Assembly (NCBI GenBank): GCA_030248295.1
Contig: JASANH010001708.1
Location: 248,001-312,000 of the forward strand
DNA from: Mesodorylaimus sp. YZB2_4
Lineage: Eukaryota > Nematoda > Enoplea > Dorylaimida > Dorylaimidae
DNA length: 64,000 nt
Direction: 5' to 3'
The translations under genes were made by a program, and so were the position numbers. A model generated the notes under the pieces. It was not told the DNA's origin. It saw nothing but the letters and a program-made list of their open reading frames with translations, and did not search any database. Positions 11,642 to 21,945 of this stretch are shown here, piece by piece (position 1 is the stretch's first letter; each line of letters begins with the position of its first letter).

Positions 11642-11762
11642 GGCAGGCTCACATTGGCAGGCCCAGCTGAGCCAGCCGAGCTGGCTGAGCCGACCACAGC
11701 CGCAACACGCAGCCAATGTGAGCCCGCCCGCAACTATGGACAGGCAGCCGACGGATAGCCGC
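11642..11762. repeat. Inverted repeat next to a solitary satellite monomer
   Basis: Arms GGCAGGCTCACATTGGC (11642-11658) and GCCAATGTGAGCCCGCC (11712-11728) pair with one mismatch. The spacer has a smaller CTGAGCCAGC/GCTGGCTGAG near-palindrome. At 11744-11762 the sequence GGCAGCCGACGGATAGCCG is about 1.7 monomers of the 11-bp satellite in reverse orientation. Confidence 0.75.
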
Positions 11763-12249
11763 ATACGACCAGTAGGAGAGGAAGGCTGCATTCGGCCCCA
11801 CTTTAGCCAAGTAAAAGTCACTCACCTTGCTGTGCTGGCGCTGGACGTGGAGGCTTCGGTGATGGCATGGACGGAGTGAATGGAGTTGGACTGAGCGGGC
11901 TGGAGTTCGCATTTGGCGAGTCGGTCACGCGGCGATTCGTAGCAGAGAGCTTGACTCATCAGGAGCTATTCCAACCGTCACGTGAAACCCAGATTCTGGG
12001 TCGCAGGTTACTTCGATTCCATCAGGTTCAAATTGAAATTCCATCCTGAAAAATTAGTTTTGGTGATGTCGTACGGATCAAGGCTCAACGCAAACATACA
12101 CTCCAATGGATCGATGTATTTTTCACTTGATGGCGAACACGACGGGAATGGCGAATGAGCGACTGAATCGGGGGGGGGGGGGGGGGGGCGGCGAATTGGA
12201 TTATAAAATCAATGTTAAACTGGCGCTTCGTGCCCCACCCAGGTCTGGG
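11763..12249. other. Intergenic with long G run
   Basis: A run of about 18 G near 12171-12188 may form a quadruplex or be length-variable. No gene seen. Confidence 0.5.
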
Positions 12250-13165
12250 ACTGAATCACGGGCAATTGTTCGCCGGGCAATCCGTGGGCAATTGTTCGCG
12301 GGGCAATTGTTCTCCAGGGCAATGGTTTCCGGGCGATTGTTCGCTGAGTAATTTTGTAAGGATTCTATTTTTTATGCGAAGATAAGGCAACACCCTAGGA
12401 TTTAAAATTGTCGACAGAAAACCCTGATCCTTTTACTGAAAACACAAATCATGTCGGCAATACATTTAGAAAAACTAGTACCATCATCCGGGGTGACTTT
12501 GCCTGATTTTTAGGGGCAAGCTCATGATTTCCTAATCCCATTTCTGATTGGCTGATAGGTGCTCCGTGTCTTTAACTTAAAATAGCGATAATTCCAGCCA
12601 GCCATCCGGCCATTTATTTTGCTTTAATGAATTGCTGACCAGGGCCACCGATTGCTGATCTAGTCATCCTCTTCCTCTTCGATGCGCAACAAACGCCGAA
12701 CCCAGCCACTTCTTTTCTCTGATTTGCCTGACCCGATTTTTAAAAACCAAAGACGTCAGTAAAATTTAGCGAATACTTTGTATCTTGGCCTTAGGAGTGA
12801 CCTTAGGAGTAGCTCAAGAAGAAGTAAAATGCCTGGAACAGTACCCTTCTGTCGCAGTGAAAGAGACTAGTGGATGTGATAGCAGGTGCTCCGCTATGCT
12901 TTGACTAGCCCATAATCCCAAGCTCCGAGTACATGTGGGGACAAGCACCTATGAAAGGAACGATAGCAGCGTCTTGCAAAAGGCAGTGTACTGCATATAC
13001 GATAAAGGTCACGAAATAACTTCCTCCCATTGACCAAAAATGCCCTGCCATGACGAACCATTGCCCGGCGAACAATAAGCCCAGGCGAACAATTGCCCAG
13101 CGAACAACTGGCCGCGAACGATTGCCCGGCGAACAATTGCTGGCGAACAATTGCCCGGATACCCT
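12250..13165. mobile_element. Foldback-type inverted-repeat element with 15-bp subrepeats
   Basis: The left arm (12250-12353) is built of degenerate copies of GGGCAATTGTTCGCC; the right arm (13048-13165) has the reverse complement, GGCGAACAATTGCCC, about seven times. Just outside are CTGGGACTGAA on the left and CCTGGGACTAGAG on the right. The middle (about 690 bp) encodes nothing recognisable. This is the layout of a non-autonomous foldback transposon. Confidence 0.75.
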
Positions 13166-14516
13166 GGGACTAGAGCTAGAGACTATGTAGACTTTAGGTG
13201 ACCAGAAATTCTAGTCTCTACCTATCATCTGGGCCTGACGATAAAAACAATCGAGGTTTGGTCCAATATGTGTGGGGCTCTTGACCCTGCTTTGTAAACA
13301 GCACTAACAATAGACAAACGGAATCATGTTTATTTTTGCACAATCAATAAGGTGTTCGAGTGGGTATTTACTGTATATCAAACCATGAGCAAACCAGCCT
13401 GACGCGCTATTAGAAATAGAGTAAATTATGTCAGACTCACGACATTGCTGGACCGAGGAGGGGGAACAGCATTCTATGCATGCCAATCGTGGGGGCATTA
13501 GAATTTTTATGCTGGACGTGGAAAAATCCTTCTGGCAAATTTTGGAAATGGAGGGAAAAAGGAACAATTTTAACGAAAGTTTGCTGCGGCTTATCGTTAG
13601 TGTCTTTTGGACAGTCGAGTGCAACAGGAAAGCTTTTCTGAGGAAAAGAGTCCATCCAAAATGGGTAATGCAAGTTAACTGAATAAACTATTGAACTTGT
13701 ATTTGAGTGAACAGTCAGGTATGGTAAATATCGCGGGCGTGCTGATGTTCCGGATATGTCGAATTGCTTGATTGTACTGCGTCAAGCGCATCGTTACAGC
13801 ATCTTGACCATCGGTGACAGGGTTGAATCAAGCGAGTGCAGATACACCCACCTCAAGGGTATCATTCGTACAGGCGTACAAAGTCGTATCATGCTAGAGG
13901 AAATCCAACGTTGGAAGAGCAACATCTACGGCGGATGCACTCAGGAGCGCGGCACATCTGACCAGAATTGAGGAACAAGCTCTTGGATTCCTGCTGATAG
14001 ACGGCGTACTCATTCTGTGGTCAGACACTGTAGTGCTTTTAGATGGGGGAAGGTGCCCTCTTTATAACCTCATTACAAAACTTGGCGCTTTATCCTTCCC
14101 TATCGATTTGTCCGATGTACTCCACCCACCTGCAATACATATCTTTAGACAACTATGATATCTATTCAGTCCATCACTTATCTATGCAAGTTGCCCGTTG
14201 CAACGAATGCGACTGGTTCAAAGCGACATAGGCCTCACAGTTGAGCGGCTGGAGCGGAAAGCCTCACAGTTGAGCGGAAATACCACTTACTGGCAGCACA
14301 CCATAAAACACTTTCGACCCAGCCTGCACAGCACTAAAAACAATATAGGCTTGGGAGCTCACTTTCAGTGCACTGATTATACATTCCAGTGCGCTTACTT
14401 CTTATCAGCAATTGGCGTTAACACATTTTGCCTCATGCCAGGACCCCGTAGTGCAGACACACATACGTATAAGCAGCCAGCGATGTTTTACGATCTTTAT
14501 TGCTAGCCGATAAGAG
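13166..14516. other. Intergenic, upstream of the deaminase gene
   Basis: Several open frames here lack family motifs and splice logic. A TATA-like ACGTATAAGC at 14465 lies about 100 bp before the deaminase start. Confidence 0.4.
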
Positions 14517-14567
14517 TTGCAGAAAAGTGCCTGCTCCGCTTTTAACTCGAAGGTAGGCACTAAAATT

Positions 14568-15056
14568 ATGTTGAAAAGACTCACTTCGTCCAAAAATGTG
14601 GTCCATGAGAAATATATCCAAGCGGCTACGAATGATGCGAAAGAGGCAGTGACATCTGGAGATGGCCAAGCTTACGGCGCCGTGATGGTAAGAAATGGAG
14701 AAATAATTGGCCGAGGTCACAGTGAAGTACATAAACGACGTGATCCGACCGCGCACGCCGAAATAGTTCTTATTCAAAGTGTGTGCAAATATTACAATCA
14801 GCCCGTATTACCAGAAGGATGCAAGTTATATCTGACAGCCGAACCTTGTCCCATGTGTTTGACGGCCTGCATGTGGGCCAATGTGGAAAGCATCTACTAT
14901 TCAGCTAGCGCAAAGCAGTGCTTGGAAGCTGAAGATGGACTAGGCGAGCAGTACAAGCTTCAGAAAGATTTCATCACCAAAATAAATGACAAAGAATGGA
15001 AAGAAAGCTATTTGAAACAGATTTTAGTTGAAGAGGCGAATGAAGTATTTCGATGA
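14568..15056 (+). CDS. Guanine deaminase-like nucleobase deaminase, intronless
   Basis: A single exon of 162 residues in the cytidine/deoxycytidylate deaminase fold. The zinc site is complete: PTAHAEI (His ligand and catalytic Glu) and TAEPCPMCLTACMWA (two Cys ligands). The N-terminal block YGAVMVRNGEIIGRGH and the HAE-to-PCxxC spacing resemble bacterial guanine deaminases (GuaD), which turn guanine into xanthine, rather than the animal amidohydrolase-type enzyme. An in-frame ATG at 14517 would add 17 residues; 14568 is preferred because it gives the usual family length. There are no introns, whereas most neighbours have several, so acquisition from bacteria or a retrocopy is possible. Substrate is inferred from family; tRNA or cytosine deaminase activity is less likely. 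Confidence 0.85.
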   Translation: MLKRLTSSKNVVHEKYIQAATNDAKEAVTSGDGQAYGAVMVRNGEIIGRGHSEVHKRRDPTAHAEIVLIQSVCKYYNQPVLPEGCKLYLTAEPCPMCLTACMWANVESIYYSASAKQCLEAEDGLGEQYKLQKDFITKINDKEWKESYLKQILVEEANEVFR

Positions 15057-15445
15057 CGACATGCGAAGGCAGTCCACACTGATTGAATCCCGCATTAGAC
15101 AGGCGGGCAGATACTTCCTTTTGTGCATGAATTCACTTCTCGATATCGAGTGAGTGCTGCCGAGAGTTTCTGGCCTACTGCATCAGTGGCCACCCAGAAG
15201 TAAAGAAGCAGTTTATTCCTGTGTTTGGTTGCTAGTCCCTTAGGATATTTCCTAAAAACTCTGCCCTGTCAAATACTGTCTACCTCATTATCAGGTCTGA
15301 CTGGTTCAATGTAGTTCTACCACCCCCACGAGATAAGAGATGAAAAACCCGCATCTGGTGTACAAACTCGCAATCAGCGTGTTGCTGCTACAGTCTCTGT
15401 CCTTTAGGAGCCGCGCAGTGAGAGAGTTGAATCTACATAGAGCGA
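15057..15445. other. Intergenic
   Basis: No feature recognised between the deaminase and the SINE. Confidence 0.4.
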
Positions 15446-15788
15446 GTGCAGGCGGCCGCGGTGGTGCAGCTTTTCGGCATTCGTGTCTCCGTATTGCTTG
15501 GGAGCGAGTGGCTGGACTCGTCCCGGGCTCGATTCCCGATGATTGAGGTCGGTTTGTAAACTATAAAGCTGACCTTGCACTCCAGGCCATGGGCGCCTCA
15601 CCCGGTACCGCCGAGGTGCTCCGAGTGGAGAGACGCAAGCCAAACGAGGAGACAGTCTCGACTGTCGAACGCCGGCAGGGCTCGAAGCCCCCCGCTATCG
15701 TCCGAGGAAGTCGATGTCGAGTCCAGGGTGCCCCCCCCACGCGTGGTGGAGGTGCTCCTAGCGGAGACACGCAGAGGGACGCTGCTGT
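15446..15788 (+). mobile_element. SINE family S1, 5' part, split by a later insertion
   Basis: tRNA-like A box (GCGGTGGTGCAGC) and B box (GGGCTCGATTCCC), then the family core CTGACCTTGCACTCCAGGCC and TCACCCGGTACCGCCGAGG, and GCGGAGACACGCAGAGGGAC. The 21487 copy reads on from CTACTGT into GTCCCCGCACTGTC; here that 3' continuation (GTCCCCGCACAG) appears only at about 16487, past an inserted element. Confidence 0.75.
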
Positions 15789-16483
15789 AATGACCGGCGT
15801 CATGACATAATGCGTCCGGCCGGACTCATTACGACGTCATAATGAGTCCAAGGGTGTCATAATGCGTCCAGGTCGCTCAAAAGCAACTAAGTCGATCCAA
15901 ATGTAGACTGTAACATCATATACCCGTATCATACCATATAACATCAGAACAAAGCAAAAGTCAACAAAAACGAAGCAAAGAAAAGCAAAGACTTGAAGGC
16001 GATATCTACCCAAGGCGATATAAAAGCGAGGCCATAGAGAGAATATAAAGGAATTAACATTAATACAAGGGCACGAAACGATGCGAACGATTGACAATAA
16101 AAATCGCTTCATCAGACGAACGAATCTCTGGCTTGAACTAGACCCAAGCAAACCCATTGACCTGTGGACAGTAACACCGAATTTCGGTCTCCAATAGATC
16201 TGCAGCAACTTGCAAATCGACATCTGAGCCCCACAAGTGATATTTTCGCATATTTGTCTTTTGGAAGTAGTCCTCGGAGGCTGTTGCAGGTATCGGCTTT
16301 CGTTCTTGATGATTGCATCGCAGATCAATTTGCGAAGAGCAAAATGGCATTGGTACTGACGGCTCAAGGTTCGGAACAGACCGGCCAACTCAACACTGAC
16401 CCGGACGCAATATGATTGCCCTGGACGCATTATGATGACCGCTGATCAATGACCAAAGATGATGAGGACGCATTATGACGCGA
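15789..16483. mobile_element. Inverted-repeat transposable element nested in SINE
   Basis: The ends carry the repeated motif TCATAATGCGTCC: on the left near 15795, 15832 and 15853, and inverted (GGACGCATTATGA) on the right near 16422 and 16465, with a variant near 16403. The element is about 695 bp and interrupts an S1 SINE between GCTGCTGT and GGTCCCCGCAC. It carries a degraded OTU domain on the minus strand. Confidence 0.72.
16138..16400 (-). pseudogene. Degraded OTU-type cysteine protease domain
   Basis: On the minus strand one frame reads GLFRTLS and HFALRKLICDAIIKNE, and after a frameshift near CTGCAACAG the next frame reads EDYFQKTNM, KYHLWGSDVDLQVAADLL and IRCYC. In order these match the OTU deubiquitinase fold: the catalytic D-G-x-C-x-F-R region, the helix after it, and the WG-x-x-x-E-L region. 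The Cys nucleophile position is Gly. OTU domains often occur in proteins of nematode and flatworm transposons, so this is probably a fragment of the autonomous parent element. Recognition is by motif only. Confidence 0.55.
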
Positions 16484-16510
16484 CACTGGTCCCCGCACAG
16501 TCCTGCAAGG

Positions 16511-18116
16511 GACTCATATCATAAAGTCGTATAAAGTCATGCCATGGCGAAGGAAGTCCAAAGTTCGAAGAGTAACATTATTCATGTTGTGCCCGAGTTA
16601 TTAGGTCGACAAGCAGGATCGGGTAGGAGACTGTAATATCTATTTTTAAGCCATCTTTTAAAGTACTCCCACGCCAGCAGATTTTTCGGTTACTAATCGC
16701 CTGGATTTTGAGGAAAGAATACTCTCTGTGTCTTTTAGACGATCTTTTCTAAATCTTTTCCGATCTTTTCTTTCCAAAACCTGCGTGGGATAATCAAAAA
16801 TGATTTTACAGCCAAATAATCGTGTATTTTTTTCTGGAGTTACGGTGTTTCATATACAAAAAGGGAGGCCGTCCACATTTTGCACTGATATACAATAAGG
16901 CTTATGTCGTCAACAAAGCATCACTATGTATAGAACCAGCATAAAAGGGCGGGAATGCATGAATCAACGACGCAACAAAGCGCACAAATGCAAAACTTAA
17001 TACCGTGTGTTGTTTGGCTGGGAGAGAGTCCGGTTCGAGGATTAAAACCTTGTTGTAGTGGGCGCGTTCGCTGAATGTACTGATTGAGGATACTGGTCAT
17101 ATAAAAGGAGGCTCTGGTCCTGCCGATGGTGAGCTACTGATTCGTTCGACATTTATTGCGGATGGACCCCTCTCGTACTGTAAGTAACCCCTTCGGACTT
17201 CGTTGTGTTTGTGTGGTTATAGAAATATGATTTAAAATGCAGGAAGTCTATTTTGACTGCTGGCCATGTAATGACCATGAGCCTGATTGTGAGTGGTTGG
17301 GTGGGAGAAGATAGTTTTTCTAAAGAGCTCAATGACTACCTTTGCGTTGCTATGAGCATGGAATGGGAAGTCAGAAGACACCAATATTGATGAAATCTCC
17401 ATGTAGATAGCTTCAATTAGACCTATGGTGACGGATACAGTCACGAAAACACACATAACTGTGTCAACAAAAGGGATCATGTTATATAAAAAAGCACTCT
17501 TTCTGTCACAATAATCTGGCATTTTTACACATAGGTTGTAAAAATTTGCAACAGATGAATCTTGGAAACACGCCATCAGAGAATTTACAAAATCAGTTTC
17601 ATCAAATCAAATCGCCTCCGATTTTTCTAGAATGTGTCCTCTCTCTGCGCAAGTGTGGCTGTGTTGTCACCCTTGCGCACCGAAGTCTGAAGGGACTATC
17701 GATTCTGTAATTTGACTGTGACTCTATGTTTTATATACCCCCTTGCGTACAGGATTGGTGTCCATCGATAGGCACAGATGCGGCTTTACCTGTAGGGTTG
17801 ATGTTTCACAAGTCTTTGATTACTAGAAATGAGAGACGGCTGCTCTGATTGCGAGTTTCCGCCCTGATAATCTGATGCGTGCTTGATGGTCGGCAAGAAA
17901 CGGTCACCATATCCCGAGCAATAGTGAAGGTGAAGGCCGTGTAGACTACAATTCAGCTCGGGTAACATGACACCATCGACAGATATGCATGTTGGCTTGG
18001 ATGTGCATATCATATTACACAACATGTTGCGTCAAGACCGTCTGATGTCTATAATTTGTCATAGTTATGTTCCAGTAGCATGGCTCCTGTAGACGTCTCC
18101 TCCGTTTTAGGCTAAA
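16511..18116. other. Intergenic, with a TATA box and orphan first exon
   Basis: At 17101 ATATAAAAGG precedes a short ATG frame (MDPSRT, near 17161) ending at a good donor, GTAAGT; this could be a 5' exon of an unseen + strand transcript. A minus-strand frame at 17232-17606 is listed separately. Nothing else is recognised. Confidence 0.35.
17232..17606 (-). CDS. Possible exon of a membrane protein, unrecognised
   Basis: An open minus-strand frame of about 115-124 residues contains one hydrophobic segment (VDTVMCVFVTVSVTIGLI). The composition looks protein-like, and an AG acceptor (ATTCTAG near 17630) lies upstream. No family was recognised and no partner exons were found, so it may be a chance frame. 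Confidence 0.22.
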   Translation of the reverse strand, partial: FDETDFVNSLMACFQDSSVANFYNLCVKMPDYCDRKSAFLYNMIPFVDTVMCVFVTVSVTIGLIEAIYMEISSILVSSDFPFHAHSNAKVVIELFRKTIFSHPTTHNQAHGHYMASSQNRLPAF

Positions 18117-19415
18117 ATGCAAACTGCTCTGATTCTGTTTTTCTTCGTTCACGTTTCTTTCACGACGTCCGATTTTACTACCAAGCTCCGTCTCAACTCG
18201 GACGCCTTGGACCGACTGATCTGTCCGCTAGTGTCTCGTTCATTGAATACACGTCTTCGGTCCCTGTCTGTGTTGGCTTGGAACGCTCAACTGGACGAAG
18301 CCATATCCACAATCCAGCTTGGAGTGCCGCCTGCAGACACCAAATGTCAATATGCGCTGTTGCCAACCGACAATGCTGTCCGCCTGTACTTGACCTGGTC
18401 ACCCCTCGGGTCATCAGAATTGCAACTGGAAGCTGACATCGACTTGGCTTGGGTGCATGGCGGTGTGCGGGCTGACTGCAATGCATCTGCTAAGATCGAT
18501 CAGAAGGCAAAAACCATGATGAATGAGACAGCGATCAAGGAAGTCGTTTGTAAGGGATTGATGGACTATTTTATTCAAAGTCCTACAATTGTAGTCTATC
18601 CCATTTGGGCAGACCTGAACCTCATCTATTCACTGAGATCAATTTCGGTATCTGACAAAGCCTTAGCATTGGATTTGTCAACTATTTTGGAGCCACCAGG
18701 AAGCAAGTTTGAGCCGAAACCAGTCTCACTAACACCCAACTTTGAAAAATCGATTCAGTTAGCTTTTGATCAGGACGTGATCAATGTTATTTTTGACATC
18801 CTGCATGAAAAATACCAAGACTTTAGTCTTACCTCTAACGATAAGACTATTCCTGGCCTCAGACCTGACTGCGGAGGCCTAAATCCCTCACCTTGTCTTG
18901 GATCATTTCTGAAATCGATATTCCAAATCGATGATCAATCTGATACAATAAACTGCGACATAAAAATCGACTCAGTACCTCAGATCAAGATTGCTATAAA
19001 AAATGATCCAGTGATTATGAAAGCAAGCGGTTCTATGAAATTTATTTTGCACCAAAATGGCACGTCATCTGCTGGCTCGAACACCACACTCGCCAGTTTC
19101 AGCTTTCGCTTACTTTCCAGAATAAAAGCGAGTGTTTCGCCAGAGAAGAAAATAGTCGGCACGACTTCCCTCAAAGACATCGCCCTGATGACGTCTGATT
19201 TTGTGGTACACGAAATGGAAGCACAGAGTGAAAAGTTCAATGGAACTACAGGCCAGATGGTCGTATCTTTGGCGCCGATATTGATCAATCAAATAAATTA
19301 TTGGCTGGGCGTGGGGCTGCCGCTTCCCTTGCCGCAAAGTATGGACTTGGTGGGCACTAAAGTGTTCTTCGGTGACGCTGCGTTCGAAATGGCTGGCGAT
19401 ATGCGCGGTGTGTGA
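18117..19415 (+). CDS. BPI/LBP-like lipid-binding secreted protein
   Basis: One exon, 432 residues. It begins with a signal peptide (MQTALILFFFVHVSFTTS). The rest has the pattern of the bactericidal permeability-increasing/lipopolysaccharide-binding family: paired Cys (SAKIDQ region to EVVCKG), long beta-rich stretches, and near the end LAPILINQINYWLGVGLPLP, which matches the typical last-domain ending where the protein forms its second lipid-binding barrel. Several N-glycosylation sites (NAS, NGT, NTT). The family binds lipids and bacterial surface molecules outside the cell. A second, divergent member lies convergent at 21946-22935. Both are intronless, unlike the PLD or ITIH-like genes nearby. 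Family assignment is by fold pattern, so moderate. Confidence 0.68.
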   Translation: MQTALILFFFVHVSFTTSDFTTKLRLNSDALDRLICPLVSRSLNTRLRSLSVLAWNAQLDEAISTIQLGVPPADTKCQYALLPTDNAVRLYLTWSPLGSSELQLEADIDLAWVHGGVRADCNASAKIDQKAKTMMNETAIKEVVCKGLMDYFIQSPTIVVYPIWADLNLIYSLRSISVSDKALALDLSTILEPPGSKFEPKPVSLTPNFEKSIQLAFDQDVINVIFDILHEKYQDFSLTSNDKTIPGLRPDCGGLNPSPCLGSFLKSIFQIDDQSDTINCDIKIDSVPQIKIAIKNDPVIMKASGSMKFILHQNGTSSAGSNTTLASFSFRLLSRIKASVSPEKKIVGTTSLKDIALMTSDFVVHEMEAQSEKFNGTTGQMVVSLAPILINQINYWLGVGLPLPLPQSMDLVGTKVFFGDAAFEMAGDMRGV

Positions 19416-19639
19416 GGAAGATAACAAGAGGTGGGTTGCAGTGAAGTTACTTGAAGTATGCATTATTTGCAAGATTGGTATTGCGGCCTTATTATGTCTG
19501 ACTTGGTGAGGTTGTCGCAATATGCAGTGCCCCAAAATATGTATGAGACCATATCGTTTAACAACAGCATCAAACTATACAAAATATCAAAGCTCATGCC
19601 TCACCCTCTTTCCTGCAATGAGATTTCGTCCTGTCCTCC

Positions 19640-20165
19640 CTAGGAGGGCGGGCACACTCCTGTCCGATTCCCATACACAACATACAAAGGCTTAGCCACA
19701 TTCTTCACTCTGTCACCAGCAATGTAGTTCTCACGCAATATGCACTGGGTTCCATAACGTGCAGACGGCTCGAATCTGTACGAATGACAAGGGCGGTTGA
19801 GAAAGGTGTCAGCATTGACGCACTTTTTGGCGCATTCCTCTTGATCTTGTACCAGAGGGTAGGCGATGATGGCCAGATTTGCTTCATCGTAATCCAATGG
19901 CCAGTTGTCAACCACGGATCGCTCAAAACAATAGACTGTAACCAGAAATATTGGGTTAAAAATTGTGTGAAAGGAGAAGCAGAACAACCTCACTTTGTCG
20001 TTTTGAACGCAAACTGTTATCCAGACTTGGAATTACGGCTTTAGAATCATTATGCGTGACCAATGTTAGCAAAACCAAAATATACAGGACGAGGTGCCTG
20101 AAAAATCCAGGTCGCGTGAACTTCACGAATAATCTGAAGGAAGTTACTTACGAGTACGGCTTCAT
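19640..20165 (-). CDS. Small secreted PAN/apple-domain protein
   Basis: Three exons on the minus strand, 20165-20152, 20097-20015 and 19935-19640, give 130 residues with consistent phases and GT-AG borders; the first intron is 54 nt. The first two exons encode a signal peptide (LVLYILVLLTLVTHNDSKA). The last exon is one PAN/apple domain with six Cys: YCFE, EECAKKC, RPCHSYRF, TQCILR, GVCPPS. PAN domains bind protein or sugar ligands outside the cell, and nematodes have many small ones. The first ATG exon codes only MKPY plus two bases; its choice rests on the splice sites and signal peptide. A possible alternative 5' exon with its own hydrophobic stretch lies near 20570-20690. Confidence 0.72.
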
Positions 20166-21486
20166 TGTAATGAATTTTTGATCAAAAACAATACAGGTTG
20201 TATCCTCAGATGATTTTGACGAATGTTTTGATGTTCTTTCCGACCTTATATAGCGACGAGTAAACCCACGTACAGCAGCCTGCCAAATTTAGAATAAACA
20301 TAAAACAGGCCACACTTGGAAAGGAGGATTCCAGTGGGAGGAATTTTTCTCAAAGTTAATTCGGTTAGTTGGGCATTTGTCAAGTAGAAATTTCTCTGTG
20401 CTGAAAGGACTTATTGATAGAGAGCGGCGTGATATTTACGTCGAAAAGGTGAGAGTCTAAATATAGAGTGAACGTGATGATTGGCGTTCGCTGTGTTGGC
20501 CACGCTGATGTTTTTTTCTGGTCATAACTATGTGTCTTGCACTATATCCAAAGCTACTCTCAACTCACCCTCGAACCGCAATCATGTTCGCAATATTCGG
20601 ATATGCATATCAGCTCTTCTGCGCTAACAGTTGCAAATCCCATATTTAGTCCAGTTACTAAAAGGAAATAAACCAGGCTTCTAAAACGGGACGGGAAAGA
20701 CTCTGCAAGCTCCCCGCGGCAACCTACGCGCCCCAACGATTCGTCCAACGTCTAGACTCACGATCAGGAGGTGATACTAGGCAGGACGTACATATGAAGG
20801 TGGTGGGTGCGTGTAACAACATACAGTAAATAGGTTTAGTAAATAGATAGTACGAATACTGCACCATTCCAAAAAGCGACCCTTCTGCGCGGCTGAGCAG
20901 TAGTTCGGCGTTCGTCAGCCCTTATTGCGTTTTTTTGGTATTTTTTTCCCACATCATGTTCCAGCTTTATCCAGTTTATCACAGACAACTTCACTTGCCA
21001 CCTCAAGCTTCTAAGTCCACTTTTTCAGTTCGACCGATCCCTGACCACTGCACAACTTCACAGAAACAGCGCCAATGCATCATCGAGCCGCGACTTCACC
21101 GCACCGTCATCTTCATCGTCCGCTTTCAGCTTTTGTCCATCATTGCTGCTTGCCTTTCGATACATCGCCTTCAAGCTTCGTTTTTTTTCGCTGATAATTT
21201 AGCGTGCACACTGTTTATTTGAACTGCCATTGACCCATCGTCGAGTCGATGAAGATGAACCATTTAGTCGTTGGATTGATATCGCCATCGACACTGACCT
21301 TGGCTATTGATCTCGCCATCGACATTGACCTGGTTTGACGTTGTCATTGACTTCGGGTCCATTGTATCGCGTCTTTGATTCGGATGTGTCAGTGGGTTTC
21401 TTCGTTTACCTACCTCGGAGGGGTCAAAGGTGAAGCACCCTCCAGGATTTTTCCGGCCCGCAAGTCTCTGCATTACAAGCACCCGC
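20166..21486. other. Intergenic
   Basis: A short minus-strand frame near 20570-20750 has a hydrophobic segment and a Cys-bearing end (ISEYCEHDCGSR) before a GTGAGT donor; it could be an orphan signal-peptide exon. Low-complexity TCGCCATCGACA-type repeats lie around 21270-21350. No gene can be supported. Confidence 0.35.
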
Positions 21487-21760
21487 CACAGTGCTCAGTG
21501 TGGTAGCAAACGGCTGGACTAGCTCCAGGTTCAATCCCCGGTGACGGAGCCCCCGCGGATAAACCCTCTCTGACCTTGCACACCAGGCCGTGGGTGACTC
21601 ACCCGGTACAGCCGAGGTGGTCTGAGTGAATCCAAACGAGCAGACAGTCACGGCTGTCGGACAGACAGGGTTCACGTGTGTCCAGGGACGCTACTGTGTC
21701 CCCGCACTGTCAATTGCTTAGAAGGTTTGACTGCTGGCCAGCTATATACTGTAGTCAAGA
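21487..21760 (+). mobile_element. SINE family S1, partial copy
   Basis: B box (AGGTTCAATCCCC), core CTGACCTTGCACACCAGGCC and TGACTCACCCGGTACAGCC, then the 3' block GGGACGCTACTGTGTCCCCG and CTGCTGGCCAGCTATA. The central block seen in other copies is shortened. Confidence 0.7.
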
Positions 21761-21945
21761 AACGGGCTTTGCTCAAGTAGACGGAGTCCAAAAAATCAAA
21801 AATTCTAACAAAAAAGCGTCCATATTTGCTACAGTATATTTTTTAATCCAAGCAGCAACGACGTTGAAGTCCCTACGTCAACCGTATCATTTGCATACCC
21901 TTATCATTTGGCTATCACTCACTGCTTCCTTTCTTCTAACTCGTT

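Noticed and set aside
14517-14567. Upstream ATG as the deaminase start
   Set aside because: Adds 17 residues not typical of the family; possible but less likely than 14568.
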